From positions 3,698,004 through 3,762,003 of the forward strand of contig NZ_KE386496.1 in assembly GCF_000427445.1 (NCBI RefSeq): a DNA stretch of 64,000 nucleotides, given 5' to 3'. The DNA comes from Methylocapsa acidiphila B2 (GTDB lineage: Bacteria > Pseudomonadota > Alphaproteobacteria > Rhizobiales > Beijerinckiaceae). Each line of letters begins with the position of its first letter. Position 1 is the stretch's first letter. The translations under genes and the position numbers were made by a program. Below, piece after piece: positions 14,807 to 27,345 of this stretch. The notes beneath the pieces were generated by a model. The model did no database searches. It was not told the origin of the DNA and saw only the letters and a program-made list of their open reading frames with translations.

Positions 14807-17476
14807 ATGGACTGCGAGCGCTATAACGCACGTGAGACGGAACCCAAATGGCGCGCGCTATGGGATGAATCCGGCACGTTTCGAACCCTCAATGAGGAGT
14901 CCCGGCCCAAATATTATGTGCTCGAAATGTTCCCCTATCCGTCCGGGCGGATTCATATGGGGCATGTCCGCAATTACACCATGGGCGACGTGATCGCACG
15001 GTTCAAGCGCGCGAGGGGGTTCAACGTCCTTCACCCGATGGGGTGGGACGCTTTCGGCATGCCGGCCGAGAATGCGGCCATGCAGAACAAAAGCCATCCG
15101 GCGGCTTGGACTTACGCCAATATCGCCAGCATGAAGGCGCAGCTCAAGTCGATGGGCCTATCGCTCGATTGGTCGCGCGAGATCGCGACCTGCGATCCGA
15201 GCTATTACAAGCATCAGCAAAGGATGTTTCTCGATTTTTTGGCCGCCGGGCTCGTCGACCGCAAGCAGTCCAAGGTCAATTGGGACCCGGTCGATCATAC
15301 GGTGCTTGCCAATGAGCAGGTGATCGACGGGCGCGGCTGGCGCTCCGGCGCGCTGGTCGAGCAGCGCGAGCTGACGCAGTGGTTCTTCAAGATCAGCGAC
15401 TTCGCGGAGGATCTCCTGCGCGCGCTTGATGATTTGCCGCGCTGGCCGGAAAAAGTCCGACTGATGCAGGCCAACTGGATCGGCCGCTCGGAAGGCCTGC
15501 TCGTGCGCTTCGAGATCGCGCCTGCGCCGTCTATCGAAGCGGGAGAGGTCGAGGTCTATACGACGCGGCCCGACACTTTATTCGGCGCGAAATTTATTGC
15601 GCTCGCGCCCGACCATCCGATCGCGGCCGAACGCGCAAAGGCGGATCCGGCGCTCGCCGCCTTCATCGCCGAATGTCAGCATCTTGGCACCTCCGAAGCG
15701 GCCGTCGAGACCGCGGAGAAGCGCGGCTATGACACGGGGCTCAGGGTTCGCCATCCTTTCGATCCGGATTGGCTCCTGCCGGTCTATGCAGCGAATTTCG
15801 TTCTAATGGATTATGGGACGGGCGCCATTTTCGGCTGCCCGGCGCATGATCAGCGCGACCTTGATTTTTCCAATGTCTACGGCCTCGGCAATGCGCCCGT
15901 CGTCTGTCCGCAGGGAGTCGATCCGGCCTCCTTCACAATTACCGACGCGGCCTATGACGGGGAGGGTGTTCTGATCAATTCGCGCTTCCTCGACGGCTTG
16001 ACGATCGAGTCGGCGAAAGAGGAAGTCGCGCGGCGGCTCGAGACGACGCCGCTCGGCAATCGCCCGCAAGGCAAGCGCCAAGTTAATTTCCGCCTGCGCG
16101 ATTGGGGGATTTCCCGTCAGCGCTATTGGGGCTGCCCAATCCCGATCATTCATTGCGAGGCTTGCGGCCCTGTCCCCGCGCCAGAGCTTCCGGTCGAATT
16201 GCCGAAGGACGTCACGTTTGACGAGCCTGGCAATCCGCTCGACCGGCACCCGACATGGAAACATGTCGCCTGTCCGTGTTGCGGCGCGCCGGCGCGCCGC
16301 GAGACCGACACGATGGACACTTTCGTCGATTCCTCGTGGTATTTCGCCCGATTCACCGATCCTTGGAACGAGGCCGCGCCGACGAGCGCAGGCTTGGTCG
16401 AGCGCTGGCTGCCGGTCGACCAATATATCGGCGGGATCGAGCATGCGATCCTGCATCTTCTCTACGCCCGCTTCTTCACCCGCGCGATGCAGGCGACCGG
16501 ACATGTCGGCGCGTTGAAGGAGCCCTTCGCGGGGCTGTTCACGCAAGGCATGGTGGTTCACGAAACCTACCGCACGAAGGACGGCGCCTGGCTCAATCCG
16601 TCCGAGGTGGAGATTAAGCAGACGCCTGAAGGCCGAAAGGCATTCCGTCTGGGCCACTCACGACTCGGCCATGACCGCCTCGGGCATGGTCCGGAAATGG
16701 TTGAAGAAGACGTCGACATCGGCCCTATCGAGAAAATGTCGAAATCGAAGCGCAATACGGTCGATCCAGACGAGATCATCGAGACCTATGGCGCGGACAC
16801 GGCGCGCTGGTTCGTCCTCTCCGATTCTCCGCCCGAGCGCGACGTGATTTGGACTGAGGAAGGCGTGCAAGGCTCGGCAAAATTCGTCCAGCGCCTTTGG
16901 CGGCTCGTCGGCGAGCTGGCGGATCTCGCCGCGCCGAATGACGAGGTGTGGCCCGAAGATCTGTCCGAGCCGGCGCTGAAGATCCGCAAGGCGGCCCATG
17001 CCGCCTTGATCAAGGTCGAGGAGGACATCGAACGCCTGCGCTTCAACAGGGCGGTCGCGCAGGTGCATGATCTCGCCAATAAGCTCTCGGCGGCGATCGG
17101 CGCGATCGAAAGCGCGGAGATCGGCGCCGACATCCGCCGGGCGTTCCGCGAGGCGGCCGAATTCCTCGTGCTTTGCTTCGCGCCGATGATGCCGCATCTT
17201 GCGGAAGAGTGCTGGGCGCGGCTCGGCAATGCCGGGCTCGTCGCCGAGGCGGCGTGGCCCACAGCCGATCGGGCGCTCGTCGTCGAGGACGCCATCACCT
17301 TGCCGGTGCAGGTCAATGGCAAGAAGCGCGGGGATCTCGTCATCGCGCGCGACGCAAAAAACGAGGCGATCGAGGCCGCGGCTCTCGCGCTCGACGGGAT
17401 TCAGCGCGCGCTCGAGGGCCGCGCGGTCAAGAAGATCATCATCGTTCCGCAAAGGATCGTGAATGTCGTCGTCTGA
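14807..17476 (+). CDS. leuS: Leucyl-tRNA synthetase
   Basis: 889 residues. HIGH-type motif HMGH at 50-53 (in [15 protein letters not shown]), editing domain in the middle ([13 protein letters not shown]-rich region and GCPAHDQRD), KMSKS at 643-647, and a C-terminal domain ending [10 protein letters not shown]. It charges tRNA-Leu. An unusual feature lies just before the KMSKS loop: a pentapeptide repeat RLGH-x three times (about residues 613-627). The stop overlaps lptE by 14 bases, so the two are translationally linked. Confidence 0.97.
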   Translation: MDCERYNARETEPKWRALWDESGTFRTLNEESRPKYYVLEMFPYPSGRIHMGHVRNYTMGDVIARFKRARGFNVLHPMGWDAFGMPAENAAMQNKSHPAAWTYANIASMKAQLKSMGLSLDWSREIATCDPSYYKHQQRMFLDFLAAGLVDRKQSKVNWDPVDHTVLANEQVIDGRGWRSGALVEQRELTQWFFKISDFAEDLLRALDDLPRWPEKVRLMQANWIGRSEGLLVRFEIAPAPSIEAGEVEVYTTRPDTLFGAKFIALAPDHPIAAERAKADPALAAFIAECQHLGTSEAAVETAEKRGYDTGLRVRHPFDPDWLLPVYAANFVLMDYGTGAIFGCPAHDQRDLDFSNVYGLGNAPVVCPQGVDPASFTITDAAYDGEGVLINSRFLDGLTIESAKEEVARRLETTPLGNRPQGKRQVNFRLRDWGISRQRYWGCPIPIIHCEACGPVPAPELPVELPKDVTFDEPGNPLDRHPTWKHVACPCCGAPARRETDTMDTFVDSSWYFARFTDPWNEAAPTSAGLVERWLPVDQYIGGIEHAILHLLYARFFTRAMQATGHVGALKEPFAGLFTQGMVVHETYRTKDGAWLNPSEVEIKQTPEGRKAFRLGHSRLGHDRLGHGPEMVEEDVDIGPIEKMSKSKRNTVDPDEIIETYGADTARWFVLSDSPPERDVIWTEEGVQGSAKFVQRLWRLVGELADLAAPNDEVWPEDLSEPALKIRKAAHAALIKVEEDIERLRFNRAVAQVHDLANKLSAAIGAIESAEIGADIRRAFREAAEFLVLCFAPMMPHLAEECWARLGNAGLVAEAAWPTADRALVVEDAITLPVQVNGKKRGDLVIARDAKNEAIEAAALALDGIQRALEGRAVKKIIIVPQRIVNVVV

Positions 17477-17993
17477 TCTTTTTGCGCGCGCGCGCAAAGG
17501 AGGCCGCCTGGCCGCGCCGTTTCTTGCGCTGGCGCTGGCGGGCTGTTTCCAGCCGCTTTACGGGCCGCTCAGCGCCAGCGGCGACGTCGCCGGCGAGATG
17601 CAGGCGATCGCCATCGATCCCGTGCCCGACAGGCTCGGGCATTATCTCGTCAACGAGCTGATCTTCGCCCTGAATGGGACGGGCTCGCACGTGACGCCCC
17701 GCTACAGATTGATGATTGGCGTGCGGGAAAACGCGCAGACGCCTTTGATCGACACGGTCACCGGCTACCCGAGCGCGGCGACCGTCGTCGTCACGGCCGA
17801 GTATAAGCTCATTCCCGTGCAAGGCGGCGATCCGATCCTGAAAGGAAGCGCGACCACTTTCGCGACCTATGACCGGACCAGCCAGAGATTCGCCAATATT
17901 CGCGCCTCGCGGGACGCGGAGATCCGCGACGCCAAAACGCTCGCCGATCAAATCCGGACCCAGATCGCCGCCGCGCTAGCCGCGCGCGGCTAG
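17463..17993 (+). CDS. lptE: LPS-assembly lipoprotein LptE
   Basis: 176 residues. Signal peptide with lipobox LALAG-C (cysteine near residue 28), then FQPLYGP, the classic LptE start of the mature protein. LptE plugs the LptD barrel that inserts lipopolysaccharide into the outer membrane. It overlaps leuS by 14 bases and is followed after 8 bases by holA, the conserved leuS-lptE-holA operon. Confidence 0.93.
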   Translation: MSSSDLFARARKGGRLAAPFLALALAGCFQPLYGPLSASGDVAGEMQAIAIDPVPDRLGHYLVNELIFALNGTGSHVTPRYRLMIGVRENAQTPLIDTVTGYPSAATVVVTAEYKLIPVQGGDPILKGSATTFATYDRTSQRFANIRASRDAEIRDAKTLADQIRTQIAAALAARG

Positions 17994-18001
17994 GCCCTCG
18001 C

Positions 18002-19015
18002 ATGGTCGCGGTCAAATCCTACGAGGCTGACCGTTTTCTAGGCCGTCCTCCCGCCCATGTATTTCTTTATCTTGTGTTTGGCCCCGACGTCGGGCTCGTC
18101 GCGGAACGTCGGCGGGCGCTGATCCGCGCGGCGGTCGACGACCCCAAGGACCCGTTTCAGCTGGTTCGCCTTTCGGGGGACGATCTCGCCGCCGATCCGC
18201 TCCGGCTCGCGGACGAGGCCAACACAATCCCGCTTTTCGGGGGAAGGCGGGCGATCGCGATCGAGGCCCAGGGGAAATCCTTCATCGCCGCGATTGAGGC
18301 AGTGCTTGCGGCGCCGCCGCGCGACTGCGCCATCGTGATCGAAGCCGGCGCCCTGAAAAAGGACGCGCCGCTGCGAAAGCTTTGCGAGCGCGAGAAAAAC
18401 GCCGCGGCGATCGAATGCTATCCGGATTCTCCCAAGGAGGTCGGCCAGTTGATCGACGCTGAGATCGCCGCCGCCGGGCTGTCGATCGCGCCTGACGCCC
18501 GGGCGCTCTTGGCCTCCTTGCTCGGTCAGGATCGCTCATCGACGCGCTCAGAAATTGCCAAGCTTACGCTCTACGCCCATGGCGACGGCGAAATCAACGT
18601 CGATCACGTTGCGGCCATCGTCTCGGACGCTTCGAGCCTTGTGCAGGACCAGGCCGTCAACGCGGCGTTTCAAGGCGATCTGGCGGCGCTCGAGGCCGGC
18701 GCGCGCCGCGTCTTCCATGAGGGCGGCGATTATAACCAGCTCCTCGGCGCGGCCTTGCGTCACGGCTTGACCTTGCATCGGGCCCGTCTCGACTTGGAGG
18801 CCCCAAATGCGTCGCAGGACGCAGGCGCCGGCGGATGGCGGCGTCCCGGCGCATTCGATCAGCATTTGCGCGCCTGGACCTCGGCGCGGCTTTTGCGCGC
18901 GGTCGAACTGCTCGCCGAGGCGATCGGCAGGGCGCGGCGCGAGCCGGGCCTGTCGCAAGCAATTGCGATGCGCGCCCTTTGGACGATTGCGAATGCGGCG
19001 CGCAACGCGCGGTGA
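18002..19015 (+). CDS. holA: DNA polymerase III subunit delta
   Basis: 337 residues. The N-terminal Rossmann-like domain has YLVFGPDVGLVAERR in the place of the degenerate P-loop, and the C-terminal collar domain has NAAFQGDLAALEAGARRVFHEGGDYNQLLGAALRHG. HolA opens the beta clamp within the clamp loader. Spacing of 8 bases to lptE indicates one operon. Confidence 0.93.
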   Translation: MVAVKSYEADRFLGRPPAHVFLYLVFGPDVGLVAERRRALIRAAVDDPKDPFQLVRLSGDDLAADPLRLADEANTIPLFGGRRAIAIEAQGKSFIAAIEAVLAAPPRDCAIVIEAGALKKDAPLRKLCEREKNAAAIECYPDSPKEVGQLIDAEIAAAGLSIAPDARALLASLLGQDRSSTRSEIAKLTLYAHGDGEINVDHVAAIVSDASSLVQDQAVNAAFQGDLAALEAGARRVFHEGGDYNQLLGAALRHGLTLHRARLDLEAPNASQDAGAGGWRRPGAFDQHLRAWTSARLLRAVELLAEAIGRARREPGLSQAIAMRALWTIANAARNAR

Positions 19016-19252
19016 CTCATTCGATGCGCCGACGTTGATCGCGGCAATTACAAGCGAGGCATTCGTCTCTGTTAGGGTTGCGCTGCAAAAAGCTCTATGT
19101 TAGGGACCGCTGCCTTCGGGGATCTGGACGCTTTGTTCTTTGCGGCCTTCCCCGTATTCACTTCAGCCCGCAGCTCATGGGGTTTTGCGCAGTCGGCCGC
19201 GAAGAGCCGGACCGATTGGCGCGTGCGGGCGCAAGGATTTTGGGGACCGGCG

Positions 19253-19815
19253 TTGGCGAAGCAAGAAACACTCGTTTCCGGAATGGCGGGACGCTACGCC
19301 GAGGCGCTCTTCGCTCTGGCGCAAGAGACGGGCGCGACCGATCAGGTCGCAGCCGATCTGGCGCAATTTTTAGGCCTGATCGAATCGAGCGCCAATCTCG
19401 CGCGCTTCGTCAAGAGCCCGGTCTTCACCGCCGCGGAGCAGGTCCGGGCCCTCGGCGCCATCCTCGACAAGGCCGAGATCGGCGGCGCGGCCGCCAAGTT
19501 TCTCAAGCTGATCGCCTCCAAGCGCCGGCTCTTCGCCGTCGAGGACATGATCCGCGATTTCAACATCCTGAACGATCACGCCAAAGGGCTCGCCCGCGCC
19601 TCCGTCACGGTCGCCGAGCCGCTCAAGGACGAGCATGTCGAGGCCTTGAAGGCTGCGCTCCTCGAGGTCGCTGGAGGCAAGAGCGTCGAAATCGACGTCA
19701 AGGTCGATCCGGCGATCATCGGCGGGCTCATCGTGCAATTGGGCTCGCGCATGATCGACAGCTCCCTGAAGACAAAACTCAATTCGATCCGCACACGCAT
19801 GAAAGAGGTCGGCTG

Positions 19816-19816
<1 letters not shown>
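19253..19816 (+). CDS. atpH: F1 ATP synthase subunit delta
   Basis: 187 residues from a TTG at 19253, which is preceded by GGGGA at 6-base spacing and yields the family-typical N-terminus [22 protein letters not shown]. An upstream in-frame ATG (19097) would add 52 residues without resemblance. The C-terminal consensus [20 protein letters not shown] is intact. Delta forms the peripheral stalk on top of F1. The stop overlaps the atpA ATG (TGATG). Confidence 0.93.
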
Positions 19817-21345
<1,529 letters not shown>

Positions 21346-21383
21346 TCGCCAAGCGCGACGTCGAGACATAGAGTGGACAGACC

Positions 21384-22262
21384 ATGCCCTCGTTGAAGGA
21401 CCTGCGCAACCGGATCGCCTCCGTCAAGGCGACGCAGAAGATCACCAAGGCCATGCAAATGGTCGCGGCGGCGAAACTGCGGCGCGCGCAAAACGCGGCC
21501 GAGGCCGCGCGCCCCTATGCCGAGCTGATGGACAAGGTCTTGGCGAGCCTCGCCTCCAAGATCGGCGATGGCTCGCCGGCGCCGGCGCTCCTCGCCGGGA
21601 CCGGCAGGGACAATGTCCATCTTTTGGTCGTCTGCACGGCGGAACGCGGGCTTTGCGGCGCGTTCAACTCCTCGATCGCGCGGCTCGCGCGCGACGCCGC
21701 GATCTCGCTCGCGGGGCAGGGCAAGACGGTCAAGATCCTCTGCGTCGGCAAGAAGGGCAATGATCTTCTCCGCCGGCAGTTCGAGCGGCAGATCATCGAG
21801 GTCGTCGATCTTCGCGGCGTTCGCTCGCTCGGCTTCGACAACGCCGACGCCATCGGGCGCAAGATCGTCTCCATGTTCGAGGCTGGCGAGTTCGATGTCT
21901 GCACCCTATTCTTCTCGCGTTTCAGATCGGTCATCGCCCAAATCCCGACGGCGCAGCAGCTGATTCCGCTCGCGCTTGGCGGCGCAGCCAATGGCGCGGC
22001 GCCTCAGGCCGTCTATGACTACGAGCCGGACGAGGAAGAGATTCTCGCGACCCTTCTGCCGCGCAACATCTCGATCCAGGTCCTGCGGGCCTTGCTGGAA
22101 AACGCAGCGTCCGAGCAGGGCGCGCGCATGAGCGCGATGGACAACGCCTCGCGCAACGCCGGCGAAATGATCAAAAAGCAAACGATGAAATACAACCGCT
22201 CGCGCCAGGCGATGATCACCAAGGAACTGATCGAGATCATCTCCGGCGCCGAAGCGCTTTGA
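21384..22262 (+). CDS. atpG: F1 ATP synthase subunit gamma
   Basis: 292 residues. N-terminal helix [35 protein letters not shown]-type start and C-terminal helix [32 protein letters not shown] form the rotating coiled coil; a Rossmann-like domain ([18 protein letters not shown]) lies between. Operon member between atpA and atpD (27 bases). Confidence 0.97.
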   Translation: MPSLKDLRNRIASVKATQKITKAMQMVAAAKLRRAQNAAEAARPYAELMDKVLASLASKIGDGSPAPALLAGTGRDNVHLLVVCTAERGLCGAFNSSIARLARDAAISLAGQGKTVKILCVGKKGNDLLRRQFERQIIEVVDLRGVRSLGFDNADAIGRKIVSMFEAGEFDVCTLFFSRFRSVIAQIPTAQQLIPLALGGAANGAAPQAVYDYEPDEEEILATLLPRNISIQVLRALLENAASEQGARMSAMDNASRNAGEMIKKQTMKYNRSRQAMITKELIEIISGAEAL

Positions 22263-23741
<1,479 letters not shown>

Positions 23742-23759
23742 GAGCTTTTGGCCCTATGT

Positions 23760-23791
23760 CCTCGAGTCGCTTCATATGGTGCGACTCGAGG
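23760..23791 (+). promoter_or_regulatory. Perfect hairpin between atpD and atpC
   Basis: An 11-bp perfect stem (CCTCGAGTCGC / GCGACTCGAGG) with a 10-base loop occupies the atpD-atpC gap, 27 bases before the atpC start. No T-run follows, so it more probably acts in RNA processing or attenuation than as a full terminator. Confidence 0.7.
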
Positions 23792-23817
23792 CGTGAATTT
23801 ACATTCAAGGATGCGAC

Positions 23818-24219
23818 ATGGCGGCTTTTCACTTCGAACTCGTTTCGCCCGAAAAACTCGTCTTTTCCGGTGACGTCGACTCCGTGGTCGTCGCTGGCGT
23901 CGAGGGCGAGTTCACGGTTCTCAAGGATCATGCGCCTTTGATGTCCACCTTGAAGCCGGGCGTCGTCGAGATCAGCGCCGCGCCGGCGACCAAGCTCCGC
24001 TATTTCGTGCGCGGCGGCTTTGCCGATGTCGCGCCGGGCGGTTTCACGATCCTCGCCGAGCGTGCGATTCCGCTCGACGAATTTGACGCCACGAGGCTCG
24101 CCGCCGACGTCAAGGATGCGGAAGAAGACGTCGCCGATGCGAAATCCGACGAGGCGCGCCGGCTCGCGACGGAAAAGCGCGACCAATTGCTCGAGCTGAA
24201 AGCCGCGCTCAAGATTTAG
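23818..24219 (+). CDS. atpC: F1 ATP synthase subunit epsilon
   Basis: 133 residues: beta-sandwich domain ([56 protein letters not shown]) followed by the C-terminal helical hairpin with alanine/aspartate/glutamate-rich sequence. It couples gamma rotation to catalysis and restrains ATP hydrolysis. Last gene of the operon. Confidence 0.95.
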   Translation: MAAFHFELVSPEKLVFSGDVDSVVVAGVEGEFTVLKDHAPLMSTLKPGVVEISAAPATKLRYFVRGGFADVAPGGFTILAERAIPLDEFDATRLAADVKDAEEDVADAKSDEARRLATEKRDQLLELKAALKI

Positions 24220-24294
24220 AAGTCTTGGGCTTCCGGGAAAAAGCGCAAATTCCCTCGGCTGGGCGTCTCACGGTTTGGTCGAATTGTCCCCGCG

Positions 24295-24459
24295 TTAGTT
24301 CAGCAAAGGCTTGCCATAAGCGGGCGTGAAGGCGGCATCCGCTCCGATGATCGCAGGGGGCGAGGGGTGGCGTATCGCCATGCAGGTGGCGATCACGCTC
24401 GTCACGGCCAGTCCGACGACGATTAATCCCGCCAGCAAAATTTTAGATGTTTTTTTCAT
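24295..24459 (-). CDS. Small single-span membrane protein, unknown
   Basis: 54 residues from ATG 24459, preceded by GGAGCG. KKTSKILLAGLIVVGLAVTSVIATCMAI is a membrane helix or uncleaved signal; the rest (about 22 residues, HPSPPAIIGADAAFTPAYGK) is proline-rich and would be exposed. An upstream in-frame extension to 24543 overlaps a 14-bp inverted repeat and is not used. Not recognised as a family. Confidence 0.55.
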   Translation of the reverse strand: MKKTSKILLAGLIVVGLAVTSVIATCMAIRHPSPPAIIGADAAFTPAYGKPLLN

Positions 24460-24526
24460 GGCTGCGCTCCGCGTGGCTCGAAATCGATCGCCTCTCCCCC
24501 GTCCGGCTCCGAAATTCGGGTAAGCC

Positions 24527-24559
24527 GATCCTGTTTCGATCACTAATCGAAACAGGATC
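24527..24559. repeat. Perfect 14-bp inverted repeat
   Basis: GATCCTGTTTCGAT at 24527-24540 and ATCGAAACAGGATC at 24546-24559 are perfectly complementary with a 5-base loop. It lies between two small minus-strand genes. No T-run is adjacent, so it may be an mRNA-stabilising hairpin, an attenuator or a protein-binding palindrome. Confidence 0.75.
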
Positions 24560-24635
24560 TCAGCGGGGTTTGGTTGAGTCCAAGATCTTCTAAAGATCTA
24601 TCGTTCGACGCTTTCGCGATTCGTCCGGGCCGCGA

Positions 24636-24833
24636 TCAGGCCGTGTCGCCGACGTGGCCATTGCCTTCGGGCGCCGCGTAGGACGCGGTGTCGACATGGC
24701 CATTGCCTTCTGGCGCGGCATATGAAGCCGTGTCGCCGACATGGCCGTTGCCCTCGGGCGCCGCGTAAGTGGCGAAAGCGGGCGCAGCCAAGACCAGCGC
24801 AGCGCCAAAAAGCGTGATTTTCAGAATTTTCAT
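24636..24833 (-). CDS. Secreted tandem-repeat peptide
   Basis: 65 residues. A clean signal peptide (KILKITLFGAALVLAAPAFA) is followed by nothing but three repeats of YAAPEGNGHVGDTAS, starting at Y23, Y38 and Y52; the second lacks one glycine and the third ends without the serine. The DNA units (45, 42 and 45 bases) differ at synonymous positions, which points to maintained protein sequence rather than fresh slippage. GAGGAGAAAG precedes ATG 24833. Not assigned to any family I know; mature product about 44 residues, acidic, periplasmic or extracellular. Confidence 0.75.
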   Translation of the reverse strand: MKILKITLFGAALVLAAPAFATYAAPEGNGHVGDTASYAAPEGNGHVDTASYAAPEGNGHVGDTA

Positions 24834-24944
24834 CGTCTTTCTCCTCAGGACTGTCCGCCTCGCGGTTTTCGCAGGCGGCGTGCTTCTGAAGTAGGACGAT
24901 GCCGGGACTGGTCTTGTGGGATTTCACACCCCTTGAAAAGCTCC

Positions 24945-25946
24945 TTACAGCGTGACCCCGCTTTGCGCGGCGAGCTGCGCCAGATCGGCTTGGGGCCGCG
25001 CGCCAATGTGCTGAATGACCTCGGCCGCCGCGAGCGCGCCGAGCCTGGCGCAGATCGCGAGATCCTTGTCCTTGGCTAGTCCCGCGAGGAATCCAGCCGC
25101 GAATAAGTCGCCGGCGCCGGTCGTGTCGACGACCGCCTCAACCGGCGCGGCGGGGGCCGTCAGGATCTCGTCGCCTGTCACGACGACGGAGCCTTTTTCC
25201 GAGCGGGTCACAACGCCGAGGATTTTTTCCGCGCGGAGCTGTCCGAGCGCCGTGTCAAAATCGGCGGTCTGATAGAGCGAGTGGAGTTCGCTTTCATTCG
25301 CGAAGAGAATCTGAACCGAACCCGACCGAATGAGCCCGATGAATTCGTCGCGATAGCGATCGACGCAAAAGGAATCGGACAAAGACAAAGCCACCTTGCG
25401 CCCAGCGCCGCGCGCGATTTTCGCGGCTTTGACAAAAGCCGCCTTGGCCTCCGGCGGGTCCCATAAATAGCCTTCGAGATAGATGAAGCGAGCGTCCTTC
25501 ACCCGCTCTTCATCGACGTCGCTCTCGGTCAGATTCTGGCTCGCGCCGAGAAACGTGTTCATGGTGCGTTGGCCGTCAGGCGTAACGAGAACTAGGCACC
25601 GCGCGCTCGCTGGGCCATCAAATGAAAAATTGGTGGAGAAATCGACTTTGGCGGCGCGGATGTCATGCGCGAAAAGGCCGCCGAGTTCATCGTCTTTGAG
25701 CTTGCCGATGAAAGCGGCGCGGCAGCCGAGGCCCGCCATGCCGATGATCGTATTGGCGGCCGAGCCTCCGGAAATGACGGTCGCCTGCCCCATGGCCCTG
25801 TAGAGTTCTTCGGCGCGGGCCTCGTCGATCAGCGCCATCCCGCCTTTGTTCAGGCCTTGGGCGGCGAGGAAGTCATCGTCGGTCCGGCTGATCACATCGA
25901 CAATCGCATTGCCGAGGCCAAGAATGTCGAAGCGGCTTGCTCTCAT
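24945..25946 (-). CDS. PfkB-family carbohydrate/nucleoside kinase (adenosine-kinase-like)
   Basis: 333 residues from ATG 25946 (MRASRFDILGLGNAIVDV). PfkB signatures: the N-terminal substrate region GGSAANTIIGMAGLG and the C-terminal DTTGAGDLFAAGF with the catalytic base aspartate. In alphaproteobacteria this clade (GLGNAIVDVISRTDDDFL) is annotated adenosine kinase or sugar kinase; the substrate cannot be told from sequence alone. The frame is open further upstream to 26237 without resemblance. Confidence 0.88.
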   Translation of the reverse strand: MRASRFDILGLGNAIVDVISRTDDDFLAAQGLNKGGMALIDEARAEELYRAMGQATVISGGSAANTIIGMAGLGCRAAFIGKLKDDELGGLFAHDIRAAKVDFSTNFSFDGPASARCLVLVTPDGQRTMNTFLGASQNLTESDVDEERVKDARFIYLEGYLWDPPEAKAAFVKAAKIARGAGRKVALSLSDSFCVDRYRDEFIGLIRSGSVQILFANESELHSLYQTADFDTALGQLRAEKILGVVTRSEKGSVVVTGDEILTAPAAPVEAVVDTTGAGDLFAAGFLAGLAKDKDLAICARLGALAAAEVIQHIGARPQADLAQLAAQSGVTL

Positions 25947-26398
25947 GAAAACTCTCAAAAAAAGGGCCGGGCGATCGTTTGGCTCGACGGACGGAAGCGG
26001 TTGGATCGCCGCGCGAACGCGGCGGCGCTTCATAGCGCAGTCTGACGCGCCGCGCCATATCGGCGTCGAGGAAGCAGCTCGGCTGTCTTGGATCGGGCGA
26101 GTCCTAGACAGTCGAATCGAAATGAACGGGAGCCGAGTTGCGCCATCGGAAGACATAACGGGCCGGTCCCACGTGCATAATTTAAGAATGATGCTCAAAG
26201 AAGATAGCATTGACTTCAAAAAGCTTTTTTGGTGCAAAACTCAGGTGCAATGGATACTGCTGCTTGGCTTCTCTCCCGTACCGATATAATTTCGGAAAAT
26301 CAAAATCATCATCGAGCCCTGCGCCCTGCCGGAAGACGCTTTGTCCTGCGTTTGGAATTTGATAGTGTAAATCTCAGGATCAAAAGGATTCGTTCGAC
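25947..26398. other. Intergenic region next to the second IS copy
   Basis: 452 bases with no recognisable gene. The part nearest the IS (26190-26398) is clearly AT-richer than the core chromosome, consistent with a junction of acquired DNA. Confidence 0.5.
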
Positions 26399-26473
26399 CT
26401 AGGTCCCGTTGACAAATAGGATTCCCATTAGGGTAAGGTTCTGATTCAAGGTCGCTTTCGGAAGGAGGCGGGC

Positions 26474-26893
26474 TTGATTCGGGGATTGATGTCGGATGAG
26501 GAATGGGCGTGTTTCGAGCCGTTCGTGACGGTTCGCGGCGCGCATAGCGGGCGACGGCCGAAGGACCACCGCCTCGTTCTCGATGGGATTTTCTGGATTG
26601 CCCGCACCGGCGCGCAATGGCGGGACCTGCACGAGCATTTCGGCAAATGGTCGTCGGTCTATCGGCAGTTCCGGCGCTGGACTCTCAGTGGGCTGTGGGA
26701 GCTCCTTCTGGAAGCCCTGAATGAAACCGAGGGCGTTGGCGAGACCGTCCAGATGATCGACTCGACCATCATCCGGGCGCATCACTGCGCCGCCGGCGCT
26801 AAAGGGGGACTCCGCGTCAGGGTCTTGGCCGCTCGAGAGGTGGCTTCACGACAAAGATTCACCTCCGCACGAACGGCGAAGGACTGCCGATAG
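26474..26893 (+). CDS. IS5-family transposase, N-terminal frame (orfA), copy 2
   Basis: 139 residues, identical to the first copy. TTG start at 26474 with the strong Shine-Dalgarno GAAGGAGG 6-7 bases upstream (in-frame ATG at 26489 also possible). Carries the first catalytic aspartate (MIDSTII). At AAAGGGGG (26801-26808) the homologous sequence continues in the -1 frame (TPRQGLGRSRGGFTTKIHL), which implies ribosomal frameshifting to make the complete enzyme. Confidence 0.85.
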   Translation: MIRGLMSDEEWACFEPFVTVRGAHSGRRPKDHRLVLDGIFWIARTGAQWRDLHEHFGKWSSVYRQFRRWTLSGLWELLLEALNETEGVGETVQMIDSTIIRAHHCAAGAKGGLRVRVLAAREVASRQRFTSARTAKDCR

Positions 26894-26943
26894 CCGCAAA
26901 GATCACCGCAGGCGAGGTCTCGGATTATTCGGGCTTCGCCCCC

Positions 26944-27255
26944 TTGATGGAAGCGGAAGGACCTGAGGCCAAAGTCCTGCTCGCCGATCGTGGTTATGAT
27001 TCCGATCATATTCGCGAAACGCTGGAGAAAACAGGCGCTGCGGCCATCATTCCGACGCGCCGAAACCGCAAGATCCAAATCCAGATCGACAGTCACATCT
27101 ATGCCTTGCGCAACCGCGTCGAGCGTTGCTTCAACAAGCTCAAAAACTCTCGGCGCCTCGCAACCCGCTACGACAAAACCGCAGCCAGCTATCTCGGGTT
27201 CGTCCAAATCGCCGCGATCAGGATCTGGATGCGCATATTTGTCAACAGGACCTAG
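26944..27255 (+). CDS. IS5-family transposase, catalytic C-terminal frame (orfB), copy 2
   Basis: Identical protein to the first copy. The frame is open from about 26803, 141 bases before this start, with transposase homology throughout (IHLRTNGEGLPIAAKITAG), so it is expected to be made as an orfA-orfB fusion. DDE residues D (LLADRGYD) and E (RNRVERCF). Confidence 0.8.
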   Translation: MMEAEGPEAKVLLADRGYDSDHIRETLEKTGAAAIIPTRRNRKIQIQIDSHIYALRNRVERCFNKLKNSRRLATRYDKTAASYLGFVQIAAIRIWMRIFVNRT

Positions 27256-27290
27256 CGTCGACGAACGCGGCGCAAGAGCCGCATCACCGA

Positions 27291-27313
27291 CCCGCCCACA
27301 AGGCGGGTTTTTT
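27291..27313 (+). terminator. Rho-independent terminator just after IS copy 2
   Basis: CCCGCC (27291-27296), loop CACAA, GGCGGG (27302-27307), then six T. It would end any plus-strand transcript leaving the IS, or is the orphaned terminator of a gene displaced by the insertion. Confidence 0.88.
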
Positions 27314-27345
27314 ATTGTCCGCACCATGCGAGTCGCCACGCCGGC

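Larger units (their letters stand above)
26399..27255 (+). mobile_element. IS5-family insertion sequence (IS427-like), copy 2
   Basis: 857 bases with the same terminal inverted repeats and the same coding content as the element at 1936-2792, in the opposite orientation. CTAG is present at both ends, so a TA target duplication is likely. It separates the PfkB-kinase flank from a terminator and the Abi_C/recombinase pair. Confidence 0.9.

Noticed and set aside
19078-19815. Very long open frame reading into atpA from upstream (through atpH in another frame)
   Set aside because: The part before 19816 is arginine-rich and antisense-like; atpA starts at the ATG overlapping the atpH stop, and atpH occupies the true frame.
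24590-24927. Two overlapping minus-strand open frames across the repeat-peptide gene
   Set aside because: They read the same 45-base repeats in other frames, with no start signal or signal peptide.
27256-27316. Attachment site or tRNA end next to the IS
   Set aside because: No cloverleaf can be drawn; the hairpin and T6 are explained as a terminator.
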